Positions 4,605 to 13,025 of a DNA stretch of 13,025 nucleotides are shown here, piece after piece. The notes under the pieces are model-generated. The model saw nothing but the letters and a program-made list of their open reading frames with translations, made no database searches and was not told the DNA's origin. Both the position numbers and the translations under genes were made by a program. The first letter of the stretch is position 1; each line of letters opens with the position of its first letter. Source of the DNA: Nonlabens sp. (GTDB taxonomy: Bacteria; Bacteroidota; Bacteroidia; Flavobacteriales; Flavobacteriaceae); contig JALZUY010000181.1 of assembly GCA_023301395.1 (NCBI GenBank), forward strand, positions 1-13,025, given 5' to 3'.

Positions 4605-7442
4605 ATGTCGAGACCCGAAGAATTTATAGAAGTAAAAGGAGCACGAGTACATAATCTCAAGAATATTGATATTGATATTCCTCGAGAGAAGCTAGTTGTT
4701 ATCACTGGGCTTTCTGGTTCAGGGAAATCATCACTTGCCTTTGACACCATCTATGCCGAAGGTCAACGTCGTTATATAGAGACATTCAGTGCTTATGCAA
4801 GACAGTTTTTAGGTGGATTAGAACGTCCAGATGTAGATAAAATCGATGGACTTTCTCCAGTTATCGCTATTGAACAAAAGACAACTAGTAAAAGTCCGCG
4901 TAGTACTGTGGGAACTATTACAGAGATTTATGATTTTTTAAGACTACTTTTTGCTCGTGCTAGTGATGCTTATTCTTATAACACTGGTAAGAAAATGGTA
5001 AGCTACAGTGATGAGCAAATCCGTGATTTAATCATAGAGGAATATAAAGGTGATCGCATTAATATTCTCGCACCGGTTATTAATTCCCGTAAAGGACATT
5101 ATCGCGAGTTATTTGAATCTATTGCAAAGCAAGGTTTTGTAAAAGTGCGTGTGGATGGTGTTATTCTAGACATTCAAAAAGGAATGAAACTGGATCGTTA
5201 TAAATTACACGATATTGAAATAGTTATAGACCGTATCGTTCCTGGAGATAGTGAAGAAGATATTAAACGACTGGACGCTTCTATAAATACAGCGATGTAC
5301 CATGGAAATGATGTTCTCATGCTGGTAAAAGCTGGTGATAAGGAAGGAAGATATTTTTCACGAACATTAATGTGTCCAGAAACTGGTATCTCTTATCCTG
5401 AACCTGAGCCTAATAATTTCTCGTTCAACTCTCCTAAAGGTGCTTGCTCTAGTTGTAATGGAATAGGGATGCTATACCAGGTAAATCCTGATAAGATTAT
5501 GCCAGATCGTGGTCTATCTATTTCTAACGGTGGACTTGCGCCCTATCCTACTATGAAAAAGGATTGGATCTTTAAGCAGCTCGATTTAATTGCTCAAAAA
5601 TTTGATTTCAAACTCACAGACTCCTTAAATAAAATCCCTGCCGAGGCTATAGAAATGATTCTTTACGGCGGTAGTGAGTCGCTTGAAGTGAATTCTAAAG
5701 ATCTAGGTGTTAAACGCAAGTATAAAATTGATTTTGAAGGAATTGCAAACTTTATAGATCAGACTTTTACAAATAATGACAGTACCTCATTACAGCGCTG
5801 GGCAAAGGAATTCATGGATCACATCGATTGCCCTTCTTGTGAAGGAGCACGATTGCGCAAGGAATCCCTTTATTTTAAAGTAAATGAGATGAACATCGCA
5901 CAGTTAGCAAATTTGGACATTGCTGAACTTGTAGAGTGGTTTGATGGTTTGGGAGGCACGCTTTCGCGGAAGCAAGAACAAATTGCCACAGAGCTCCTTA
6001 AAGAAATACGAGTGCGATTACAGTTCTTGCTTGACGTAGGATTAGATTATTTATCATTGAATCGCAGTGCAAAATCCCTTTCTGGTGGAGAAGCGCAGCG
6101 CATAAGACTCGCTACACAAATAGGTTCTCAATTAGTAGGAGTTCTTTACATACTTGACGAGCCTAGTATAGGACTGCATCAACGTGATAATGAGAAGTTG
6201 ATAAACTCTCTAGAGTCATTACGTGACACTGGTAATAGTGTTATAGTCGTAGAGCATGATAAAGACATGATAGAACGTGCAGATCATGTTATAGACATAG
6301 GTCCACGAGCAGGAAAATATGGTGGTGAAATTATTTCTCAAGGAACACCAGCAGAAATTCTTAAACACGATACACTCACCGCTCAGTACATGAATGGTAA
6401 GTTAGAAATTGAGGTTCCCAAAGAGCATCGCAAAGGAAATGGTGAGACCATATCTTTAAAAGGTTGTACCGGTAATAATCTAAAGAACGTTTCTATAGAC
6501 TTACCGCTAGGTAAAATGATAGTAGTAACTGGCGTTTCTGGTAGTGGAAAATCTACCATGATTAATGAGACTCTTTATCCTATAATGAATGCTCATTTTT
6601 TCAATGGTGTAAAAGTTCCTATGCCTTACAAAAGCATTAAAAATCTCGATGCCGTTGATAAGGTTATAGATATTAATCAAAGTCCTATAGGTAGAACACC
6701 ACGTTCAAATCCTGCGACTTACACAAAGACTTTTGATGAAGTAAGAAGTCTATTTGCAAAAACTAACGAAGCTCTAATACGTGGTTATAAACCTGGAAGA
6801 TTTAGTTTTAACGTAGTAGGTGGAAGATGTGAAACCTGCAAAGGTGGTGGTTTGCGCGTTATAGAAATGAATTTTTTACCAGACGTTTATGTGACTTGTG
6901 AGACTTGTCAAGGAAAACGTTTTAATAGAGAAACTCTAGAGATACGCTACAAAGGTAAATCTATAAGTGATGTTCTAAACATGACGATCAATGAAGCAAC
7001 AGACTTCTTTGAATCTATCCCAAAGATTTATCGCAAATTGAAGACTATTAAAGATGTAGGACTAGGTTATATAACGCTAGGTCAACAATCGACCACTCTG
7101 TCTGGTGGAGAAGCACAACGTATTAAACTGGCTAGTGAATTATCAAAACGCGATACGGGAAATACTTTTTATATCTTAGATGAACCTACTACAGGATTGC
7201 ACTTTGAAGATATTAGAGTATTATTGTTAGTTCTTAATAAGTTAGTAGATAAAGGAAATACCGTACTAATTATAGAACATAATATGGACGTAATTAAAAT
7301 TGCAGATCATATTATAGATGTAGGTCCAGAAGGTGGACGTGGTGGTGGCGAGATTCTCGCATTTGGAACACCAGGGAAAGTTGCCAAACATAAAACAAGT
7401 CATACCGCGCGATTCTTGAAAAAGGAATTGGGAATTAAATAA
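4605..7442 (+). CDS. uvrA: excinuclease ABC subunit A
   Basis: The damage-recognition ATPase of nucleotide excision repair; it forms UvrA2 and hands lesions to UvrB in the cytoplasm. 945 aa, the normal length. Two ABC modules are complete: Walker A at 35-43 (GLSGSGKSS) and 643-651 (GVSGSGKST), signatures LSGGEAQR at 492-499 and 832-839, and Walker B as YILDEPSIGLH and YILDEPTTGLH. The C-terminal zinc finger is intact (C742, C745, C765, C768). The first zinc finger has C257, C281 and C284 but Thr at 260, where E. coli has its second cysteine. I believe this occurs in other Bacteroidota. The ATG at 4605 is preferred over the TTG at 4593 because IEVKGARVHNLKN then sits as in known UvrA. A palindrome copy encodes residues 453-456 (LSRK). 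The LOG gene follows 11 bp after the stop. Confidence 0.98.
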   Translation: MSRPEEFIEVKGARVHNLKNIDIDIPREKLVVITGLSGSGKSSLAFDTIYAEGQRRYIETFSAYARQFLGGLERPDVDKIDGLSPVIAIEQKTTSKSPRSTVGTITEIYDFLRLLFARASDAYSYNTGKKMVSYSDEQIRDLIIEEYKGDRINILAPVINSRKGHYRELFESIAKQGFVKVRVDGVILDIQKGMKLDRYKLHDIEIVIDRIVPGDSEEDIKRLDASINTAMYHGNDVLMLVKAGDKEGRYFSRTLMCPETGISYPEPEPNNFSFNSPKGACSSCNGIGMLYQVNPDKIMPDRGLSISNGGLAPYPTMKKDWIFKQLDLIAQKFDFKLTDSLNKIPAEAIEMILYGGSESLEVNSKDLGVKRKYKIDFEGIANFIDQTFTNNDSTSLQRWAKEFMDHIDCPSCEGARLRKESLYFKVNEMNIAQLANLDIAELVEWFDGLGGTLSRKQEQIATELLKEIRVRLQFLLDVGLDYLSLNRSAKSLSGGEAQRIRLATQIGSQLVGVLYILDEPSIGLHQRDNEKLINSLESLRDTGNSVIVVEHDKDMIERADHVIDIGPRAGKYGGEIISQGTPAEILKHDTLTAQYMNGKLEIEVPKEHRKGNGETISLKGCTGNNLKNVSIDLPLGKMIVVTGVSGSGKSTMINETLYPIMNAHFFNGVKVPMPYKSIKNLDAVDKVIDINQSPIGRTPRSNPATYTKTFDEVRSLFAKTNEALIRGYKPGRFSFNVVGGRCETCKGGGLRVIEMNFLPDVYVTCETCQGKRFNRETLEIRYKGKSISDVLNMTINEATDFFESIPKIYRKLKTIKDVGLGYITLGQQSTTLSGGEAQRIKLASELSKRDTGNTFYILDEPTTGLHFEDIRVLLLVLNKLVDKGNTVLIIEHNMDVIKIADHIIDVGPEGGRGGGEILAFGTPGKVAKHKTSHTARFLKKELGIK
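5960..5973. repeat. palindrome copy 2, inside uvrA
   Basis: GCTTTCGCGGAAGC differs from the 14-bp palindrome at one base. It is read as T-L-S-R-K-Q at uvrA residues 452-457, between FDGLGG and EQIATEL. The copy at 9860 is read in the same phase (L-S-R-K). Confidence 0.75.
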
Positions 7443-7453
7443 ACAAATTGATC

Positions 7454-8143
7454 ATGAGAAAAGAAGCTAGAGAAAAAGGATGGAATGAAATTAAGACTAA
7501 CGATAGTTGGGCTACATTTAAAATCCTATCTGAATTTGTAATGGGATTTGAACGCATGAGCCGTATTGGTCCATGTGTATCTATTTTTGGGAGTGCTCGA
7601 TTAAAACCAGATCACAAATATTATAAACTAGCAACAGAGATTGCAGGAAAAATAGTTGATAACGGTTATGGTGTTATTACTGGTGGCGGACCAGGAATAA
7701 TGGAAGCTGGAAATAAAGGCGCACACCTCAATGGTGGAACATCAGTAGGATTAAACATTGCGTTGCCATTTGAGCAACACGATAATCCTTATATAGATAA
7801 TGATAAGAGTCTTGATTTTGATTACTTCTTTGCAAGAAAAGTAATGTTTATGAAATACTCACAAGGGTTTGTAGTAATGCCAGGAGGATTTGGCACACTA
7901 GATGAATTATTTGAAGCGATTACTTTAATTCAAACTAATAAGATAGGTAAATTCCCTATCATTCTTGTAGGAACTGAGTTCTGGAGTGGATTAATGGACT
8001 GGATTAAAAAAACGTTAGACACTGAATTTCAAACTATAAGTACGTCCGACATTGATTTACTACACGTTGTAGACACGTCTGACGAAGCTGTTGAGATCAT
8101 TAACGACTTCTACCATAAGTATGATTTAAGCCCTAATTTCTAG
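7454..8143 (+). CDS. LOG-family protein (cytokinin-riboside-monophosphate phosphoribohydrolase type)
   Basis: A cytoplasmic Rossmann-fold protein of 229 aa in the TIGR00730/LOG family. Characterised members cut nucleoside 5'-monophosphates, including cytokinin forms and AMP-like substrates, into base and ribose 5-phosphate. The motifs are intact: VSIFGSARL near 42-50, GGGPGIMEAGNKGA at 77-90, R128-K129, and PGGFGTLDE at 143-151 with the catalytic-type E151. An N-terminal extension of about 38 residues precedes the core. The ATG at 7454 is preferred; a TTG at 7448 would add two residues. It lies 11 bp after uvrA with no terminator between, so the two are likely co-transcribed. In this bacterium the substrate is probably a damaged or surplus nucleotide rather than a hormone, but that is inference. 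Confidence 0.92.
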   Translation: MRKEAREKGWNEIKTNDSWATFKILSEFVMGFERMSRIGPCVSIFGSARLKPDHKYYKLATEIAGKIVDNGYGVITGGGPGIMEAGNKGAHLNGGTSVGLNIALPFEQHDNPYIDNDKSLDFDYFFARKVMFMKYSQGFVVMPGGFGTLDELFEAITLIQTNKIGKFPIILVGTEFWSGLMDWIKKTLDTEFQTISTSDIDLLHVVDTSDEAVEIINDFYHKYDLSPNF

Positions 8144-8165
8144 TTTAAAGAAAACTAAACCTTTA

Positions 8166-8185
8166 ATTAATTCGTTAATATTTTT
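8166..8185 (+). terminator. weak hairpin with T-run after the LOG gene
   Basis: ATTAA-TTCG-TTAAT followed by A and five T. The stem is only five A-T pairs, but the loop is a UUCG-type tetraloop. It lies 22 bp after the LOG stop and could end the uvrA-LOG unit weakly. The same region must contain the promoter of the gene at 8223, for which no exact TAnnTTTG is visible. Confidence 0.3.
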
Positions 8186-8222
8186 ACTACCGCTAACCTA
8201 TCAAAGCAAAAACCATAACGAT

Positions 8223-11042
8223 TTGAAGAAACTTACGTTTACTTTGCTTTTAATGATAAGTACTGTCTCGTTTGCACAGCACTCTCATAATATCATTGCT
8301 CATTTAGAACTGGAGTCTGACGTGTTGCACATCAAGGACTCTATGGTGGTTATAAATACCAGTGATAGCAGTTGGGATAGAATAGTCCTGCTGGATTGGG
8401 CACATGCATTCTCTAGTAAAGACACTCCACTGGCGAATCGATTTGCTGAGGATTTTAAAAACAAATTCCAGTTTGCACCTAATGATCATAGAGGAAAAAC
8501 TATTTTCAAGACTGATACTGATTCCCTAGATTTTTCAATAAAAAGATTACCTGGGCAACAAGATATCATTGAGTTGAAACTTAAAAACCAACTCAATCCT
8601 GGTGAGTCTAAAACAATAGTTTGGGAATATAATGTCATTATTCCCGAAGATGATTTTACAGGCTATGGAAAAAGCAGTACTGGAAATTATGCCTTGAAAT
8701 ACTGGTATATTACTCCTGCCGTTTTTGATAATGGTAAATGGAACTATTTCTCTCATAAAAACCTTCACGATTACTATCCAGCACTTGCAAACTACTCTAT
8801 TTCCCTGCACTTGCCTACTTCACATCAAGTGGTTTCAAACATAGCAATCACAACTGCCGCATTAACTGAGAACAGGAATAGTTATTTATTAAATGGAACT
8901 CAACAAGCTGGAATAGAGCTCTATCTCAAAAAAGATCTTAGTTCATTTAAGAATTATGGAGTCCCACAACTAGAGGTCATTACAGATCTTGAGGATACCG
9001 ATTTATCACCAGAGATGAAAGCGCTTTTTATAGATCGCATAGCTGGTTTTCTAAAAAAAAAACTGGGAGCTTACTCTTATCCTAGTATGCTTTTAACTCA
9101 ACGCTATTATAAAGAAGATCCCGTATATGGATTGAGCTCATTACCTAGTTTTATGAATCCATTTCCAGCAGGATTCACTTATGAAGTTAAGATCGTAAAA
9201 GCTATGACGCGCAAGTGGTTAGAAAGTGGAGCTCGATTACATCCACGAGAAGAAAACTGGCTGCAAGATGGCATGATGGTATATATACTACAACAATATC
9301 ATGAACAGTATTATCCCGATTTAAAGATTGCGGGAAAGATGAGTGACATATGGGGAATTAAAAGTTTTAATCTCACTCAACTAGGATTTAATGATCAGTA
9401 TAATTTTCTTTACCTAAACGCTGCAAGACGTAATTTAGATCAGAGCATCACTACTCCATCAGATTCTCTAGTAAAATACAATCAACAACTGGGAATTATA
9501 AATAAAGCTGCCATAGGACTACAGTACTTACAGGATTATACTGACGGCGAGATAGTAGACAAAAGTATTCAAGATCTCTATCAACAAAACAAACTTAAGA
9601 TTGCGCACATTCAGGATTTTAAAACTCTCATAGAAGATAAAAGTTCAAAAAACACAGATTGGTTCTTTGATGATTACATCGATAAATACACACGCATGGA
9701 TTGGAAAATCAAGCGTGTTAAAAAGGTAGGGGATTCTGTTAAGGTATATCTTAAAAACAAATCAGACCGCGATTTGCCTGTTGCACTATATAGTCTCGAC
9801 AATGATAGCATCATTGAAAAAATATGGATTGATCATGTGGTTAATGATACTGTTATTATGCTTTCGCGAAAGCATGCAAATAGAGTCTCACTCAATTATG
9901 AAAATCTCATTCCTGAGTTTACAATGCGAGATAATTACAAATCTTTAAAAAGGTTTGCTCTCAACAGACCTCTTGAATTTAGAATCCTTAAAGACATAGA
10001 AGATCCCGAAAGAGCACAAGTTTTTCTAATGCCCGACGTAGGGTTTAATGTATACGATGGCTTAACTGTAGGTGGGAAATTCTCAAACGGAACATTACTA
10101 CCCAAGCCGTTCAAGTATACTGTAAAACCCACTTATGGATTAAATTCAAATAAAATAGTAGGTTCCATAGGATTAGCGTACACTCATAATCTCGAGAAAC
10201 ATGATGAGAATCTCTATTTTGTACGTTACGGGATTTCAGCAAATCGTTTTTCTTATGCCGACGATTTATTATACAATAGAGCAAGTACCTGGCTTAATTT
10301 GGGATTTAGAAATAAGGATTTACGTAGTAATAAAAGAGATTTCTTAAGTTTTAGGAATATTCTTGTAAATCGTGATAGAGATCCATCAAATCCTGTTATA
10401 GAACCAGATTACAATGTATTTGCAATTAACTACAGTAGTCAAGATCGTAATTTCAAACACCTCTTTAGTTACAACGTTGGTACTGAAATATCTGCACGTT
10501 TTAGTAAGGCAACTTTCAGAACGCAATGGCGCAAATTATTTAAGGACAACAGACAGTTAAACATTAGATTTTTCACAGGAGCATTTTTGCATAATGAAAC
10601 TCAAAATGATGGTAATTTCTTCTCCTTTGCATTAGACAGACCAACTGATTACTTATTTGATTACAACTATTATGGTAGATCTGATGAGAGTGGATTCTTC
10701 TCTCAACAACTCATTATTGCTGAAGGTGGCTTTAAATCTCAACTAGAAACTCCTTATGCAAATCAATTCATAAGTACTATTAATACTTCCTACAGTATCT
10801 GGAAATATGTTTTTGCATATGCAGATGTAGGTCTGGTAAAAAACAGAAACACTCCACTTGCAGGCGTTTATGACTCTGGTTTGAGGTTAAATTTGTTACA
10901 AGATTATTTTGAGGTCTATCTACCTGTTTATAGTAGTAATGGATGGGAAATAGGTCAAGGTGATTATGATCAACGCATTAGATTTATTATTACTCTAGAT
11001 TTAAAGACTCTTACTAGTCTGTTTACTCGACGCTGGTACTAA
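8223..11042 (+). CDS. inactive M1-peptidase-like domain fused to outer-membrane barrel
   Basis: 939 aa in three parts. Residues 1-18 are a signal peptide (cleavage likely at SFA|Q). About 19-560 resembles M1 (gluzincin) aminopeptidases: a beta N-terminal domain, then a helical region. About 590-939 is a series of alternating strands ending TRRWY, with a terminal aromatic residue as in outer-membrane barrels. At the expected active site the protein reads IVKAMTRKW at 324-332 and WLQDGMMVY at 346-354. Aligned with M1 HELAHQW and WLNEGFAxY, the pattern HEXXH-X18-E becomes K326-A-M-T-R330-X18-D349, with exactly the right spacing. Both zinc histidines and the catalytic glutamate are gone, and the third ligand is Asp. 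It therefore probably binds rather than cuts peptides at the cell surface or periplasm. The TTG at 8223 is required: no upstream ATG is in frame, and later starts lose the signal peptide. A palindrome copy encodes residues 547-550. Confidence 0.8.
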   Translation: MKKLTFTLLLMISTVSFAQHSHNIIAHLELESDVLHIKDSMVVINTSDSSWDRIVLLDWAHAFSSKDTPLANRFAEDFKNKFQFAPNDHRGKTIFKTDTDSLDFSIKRLPGQQDIIELKLKNQLNPGESKTIVWEYNVIIPEDDFTGYGKSSTGNYALKYWYITPAVFDNGKWNYFSHKNLHDYYPALANYSISLHLPTSHQVVSNIAITTAALTENRNSYLLNGTQQAGIELYLKKDLSSFKNYGVPQLEVITDLEDTDLSPEMKALFIDRIAGFLKKKLGAYSYPSMLLTQRYYKEDPVYGLSSLPSFMNPFPAGFTYEVKIVKAMTRKWLESGARLHPREENWLQDGMMVYILQQYHEQYYPDLKIAGKMSDIWGIKSFNLTQLGFNDQYNFLYLNAARRNLDQSITTPSDSLVKYNQQLGIINKAAIGLQYLQDYTDGEIVDKSIQDLYQQNKLKIAHIQDFKTLIEDKSSKNTDWFFDDYIDKYTRMDWKIKRVKKVGDSVKVYLKNKSDRDLPVALYSLDNDSIIEKIWIDHVVNDTVIMLSRKHANRVSLNYENLIPEFTMRDNYKSLKRFALNRPLEFRILKDIEDPERAQVFLMPDVGFNVYDGLTVGGKFSNGTLLPKPFKYTVKPTYGLNSNKIVGSIGLAYTHNLEKHDENLYFVRYGISANRFSYADDLLYNRASTWLNLGFRNKDLRSNKRDFLSFRNILVNRDRDPSNPVIEPDYNVFAINYSSQDRNFKHLFSYNVGTEISARFSKATFRTQWRKLFKDNRQLNIRFFTGAFLHNETQNDGNFFSFALDRPTDYLFDYNYYGRSDESGFFSQQLIIAEGGFKSQLETPYANQFISTINTSYSIWKYVFAYADVGLVKNRNTPLAGVYDSGLRLNLLQDYFEVYLPVYSSNGWEIGQGDYDQRIRFIITLDLKTLTSLFTRRWY
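9858..9875. repeat. palindrome copy 3, inside the peptidase-like gene
   Basis: Perfect GCTTTCGCGAAAGC at 9860-9873. Flanking bases extend it to an 18-bp perfect palindrome, ATGCTTTCGCGAAAGCAT. It is read as M-L-S-R-K-H, residues 546-551, in the region between the peptidase-like part and the barrel. Confidence 0.85.
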
Positions 11043-11061
11043 TTCAGTAAGCAGCAGGCAG

Positions 11062-11084
11062 TGATTTAGTAATCAGTCTTTTTT
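11062..11084 (+). terminator. possible intrinsic terminator after the barrel-fusion gene
   Basis: TGATT-TAGT-AATCA (5-bp stem, 4-nt loop), then GTC and six T. It starts 19 bp after the stop at 11042, in the convergent gap before the minus-strand gene ending at 11122. The stem is short, so efficiency is uncertain. Confidence 0.4.
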
Positions 11085-11121
11085 ATTAGATCGACAAATT
11101 AGTAAAAATTTTAATTTAAGA

Positions 11122-13025
11122 TTACAGCGAGTAATTAAACCCTATCGTAAACTGTCGTGGTCTTAATGAAAATTGTGACTGATTGATAAAGTTTGCATCA
11201 CTGCTCGACGTTGTAAAAAATCCTTCATTAAAAATATTAATTAATGAGGCTCTTAAGAAGAGTTTCTTAGACGGTTTGTAATAAAAAGAGGTGTTAAAAA
11301 GTGTGTTTCTATTTACATTTTCACTATTTGAAAATGATGCAATTACAGATTCTGTTCCTAGATTCCATCTCGTTTTTGAAGACATGTAAAAATCTAAATC
11401 TATCTTATGCTTTATAAAAGTATTATTGGTTTTAAAATCATTAATTTCTGATAAACCATAGTTGAAAATACCATCATAAGATAAACCATACCAGGTACCG
11501 TTATCCATATTTAATTCTACCCGACCTAAATGTGATGAGTTAATATTTTGTTGCGCTATGTTATTAAAAATTTGTTCTGATGTATTCTTTCTATAGGTAT
11601 ATGAAAGGTCTGTTTTAATAAGCTTAAAAAAAGTCTTAGTAAATGAAGTTGTATTACTCCAGCCTGTTAATGAATTAGGTCTTTCAATAGCGTCAGTTAC
11701 TATAAGGCCATCTTCATCTATAGAACTAGAAAAAGTGAAATCAGATTCTTGCGCAGACCATCTAAAATTATTTGATAAAATCACACCTTTTAAAATACTC
11801 TTATAAGTCAAGAAATGATTTACGGCATTAGTTCTTGTGATATTCACCGCAGTTGGATTTCTAGATAAACTAGCAAAATCTCGTAACTGAAGTCCCGTAA
11901 ATAATTGATTAAAACTGGATGTATTTATAGTTCTATTGAAAGAGATAGAACTGTTCCAGTTTTGATTAATTTTATAAGATGTAGACACACTAGGTTGAAA
12001 AAATAGGTAATCATTTGAAGAGGCGTCGTTAGTAAATTCTTCTTGCTGTTTTAAATTCAAGTATTTCAATTGTGGTGTAAAGCTAAATTTGAAACGTTTC
12101 CATTGATAAGAAGAACGTAAAGAGCTGACCGTCTGAAAGGTATTAAGCTGATAATCTGTTGTAAAAGGAAATTGTAAGTCGCTTATTTGGTTCTCGTTTT
12201 CTTGCCTTAAATTACTTAATAAATTCTCACTACTCCAGTTCACCGTTTGTTTAAATTGCCATTTAGTCTTTTTTATATCAAAATCATAAGAAGAATAAGC
12301 TCCTATATTGAATCTTTTAATATCATTAATTTGGGTCGTATGTAATGGAGTAAAACTTGATGTAAACACTTCTTCAAACTGCGCTGGTCTTACTTGAAGT
12401 TGTTCTTCTTGTTCATCATAAGAAAGGTACAGTCCATTATTGATAATTTTTCCTTTTATAGTGTTTTTAAACTCTAGGGAATTTGAAAAAGAAAGTTGGT
12501 CAGCTGCATAGTTAGTCGCTATGGTTTCTCCATTTTGAATGAGATTTGAATTCCCATTAGAATTCACCGCATTTACTATGGTTTTATTCTTGAGATACAA
12601 GTTATCCTTATTAATCTCGGCCACTACTCCAGCGTCATACTTGCGCTCTAGCAACTGGTTTTTTGTACTGCGATTGACTATGATACTATCGTTATCAAAA
12701 TAGTAAGCGCTATTATCATTGCGCTCTATTTCATTAAAATTATAATTATGGTTGATTCCTGCTTTAAAGATGGTTTCTTTCTCAGTTTTATAGAGCGCAT
12801 CATTTGTAATGGAATAAGATTCATTATCCAGCCAGTATTTATTAGATATCACAGTACCATTCACATTAGGTTTATTGATGATATTGATTTCTGGTAATTT
12901 TAAAGAAGACAGATTGTAATTACCACTGGTAAGACTGCGACCATTATCAGTAAGGGATTTACCCATATTATTCACTTTAAAACTGGCGATGTCCTGAAAC
13001 TTTTCTTTGAGATAAATAGGAGTAG
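11122..13025 (-). CDS. TonB-dependent-receptor-like outer-membrane protein, 5' end off window
   Basis: The frame stays open from the stop at 11124-11122 to the window edge, giving 633 visible residues. The apparent GTG start at 12975 is internal, because the 16 codons before it (TPIYLKEKFQDIASFK) are also open. The visible part is a long series of amphipathic strands rich in Asn, Ser and aromatic residues. It ends SLRPRQFTIGFNYSL, very like the last strand of Bacteroidota TonB-dependent receptors. The signal peptide, any carboxypeptidase-like regulatory domain, the TonB box and most of the plug must lie beyond 13025. It should sit in the outer membrane and import a large or scarce substrate; nothing visible says which. 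No SusD-like partner follows; the next gene downstream is convergent. Confidence 0.75.
   Translation of the reverse strand, partial: TPIYLKEKFQDIASFKVNNMGKSLTDNGRSLTSGNYNLSSLKLPEINIINKPNVNGTVISNKYWLDNESYSITNDALYKTEKETIFKAGINHNYNFNEIERNDNSAYYFDNDSIIVNRSTKNQLLERKYDAGVVAEINKDNLYLKNKTIVNAVNSNGNSNLIQNGETIATNYAADQLSFSNSLEFKNTIKGKIINNGLYLSYDEQEEQLQVRPAQFEEVFTSSFTPLHTTQINDIKRFNIGAYSSYDFDIKKTKWQFKQTVNWSSENLLSNLRQENENQISDLQFPFTTDYQLNTFQTVSSLRSSYQWKRFKFSFTPQLKYLNLKQQEEFTNDASSNDYLFFQPSVSTSYKINQNWNSSISFNRTINTSSFNQLFTGLQLRDFASLSRNPTAVNITRTNAVNHFLTYKSILKGVILSNNFRWSAQESDFTFSSSIDEDGLIVTDAIERPNSLTGWSNTTSFTKTFFKLIKTDLSYTYRKNTSEQIFNNIAQQNINSSHLGRVELNMDNGTWYGLSYDGIFNYGLSEINDFKTNNTFIKHKIDLDFYMSSKTRWNLGTESVIASFSNSENVNRNTLFNTSFYYKPSKKLFLRASLINIFNEGFFTTSSSDANFINQSQFSLRPRQFTIGFNYSL

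Noticed and set aside
8304..8810. Minus-strand open frames of 61 and 87 codons
   Set aside because: They lie wholly within the secreted pseudo-peptidase gene, lack start signals and look like shadow frames. The 65-codon frame at 9935-10132 is rejected for the same reason.
12973..12975. GTG as the start of the minus-strand receptor-like gene
   Set aside because: The frame remains open upstream to the window edge and continues as plausible protein, so this is an internal codon of a truncated gene.

Overview
The window looks like chromosomal DNA of a marine-type member of the Flavobacteriaceae (phylum Bacteroidota). The sequence is AT-rich. Several promoters fit the Bacteroidota consensus TAnnTTTG at -7. 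The last two genes encode Bacteroidota-style outer-membrane barrel proteins. A 14-bp palindrome, GCTTTCGCGAAAGC, recurs three times. I associate this word with Nonlabens, Dokdonia and relatives, but the genus is only a guess. I see no tRNA, rRNA, CRISPR array, insertion sequence or prophage gene.

Layout. (1) Positions 1-974, minus strand: the N-terminal part of a von Willebrand A (VWA) protein of the kind that works with MoxR/Mg-chelatase-like AAA ATPases; its 3' end is off the window. (2) 1168-1713, plus: inorganic pyrophosphatase (ppa), with a promoter and a strong terminator. (3) 1884-2405, minus: a conserved-looking unknown protein with a small Tudor/SH3-like N-terminal domain. (4) 2463-3170, plus: an unknown single-pass envelope protein starting at TTG. 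(5) 3171-4376, minus: a compact regulatory island made of two related four-helix membrane proteins. Each is followed by a TAATG-coupled small XRE regulator, but the first regulator survives only as a 14-codon relic. A promoter with overlapping inverted repeats lies upstream. (6) 4605-8143, plus: uvrA and, 11 bp later, a LOG-family nucleotide-processing gene. (7) 8223-11042, plus: a secreted protein fusing an M1-peptidase-like domain, with every catalytic and metal residue replaced, to an outer-membrane barrel. (8) 11122-13025, minus: the C-terminal part of a TonB-dependent-receptor-like barrel protein, 5' end off the window.

How the genes work together. Most are independent housekeeping or envelope functions. 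uvrA and the LOG gene look like one transcription unit. The membrane-protein/XRE island is probably a self-regulated operon, because candidate operator repeats overlap its promoter. It is the best candidate here for an undescribed system. The pairing of such a membrane protein with an XRE regulator is, to my knowledge, recurrent in Bacteroidota but without an assigned function. The pseudo-peptidase/barrel fusion is the second item of real interest. No stretch longer than about 230 bases lacks a gene; the longest, 4377-4604, is packed with regulatory-looking sequence.
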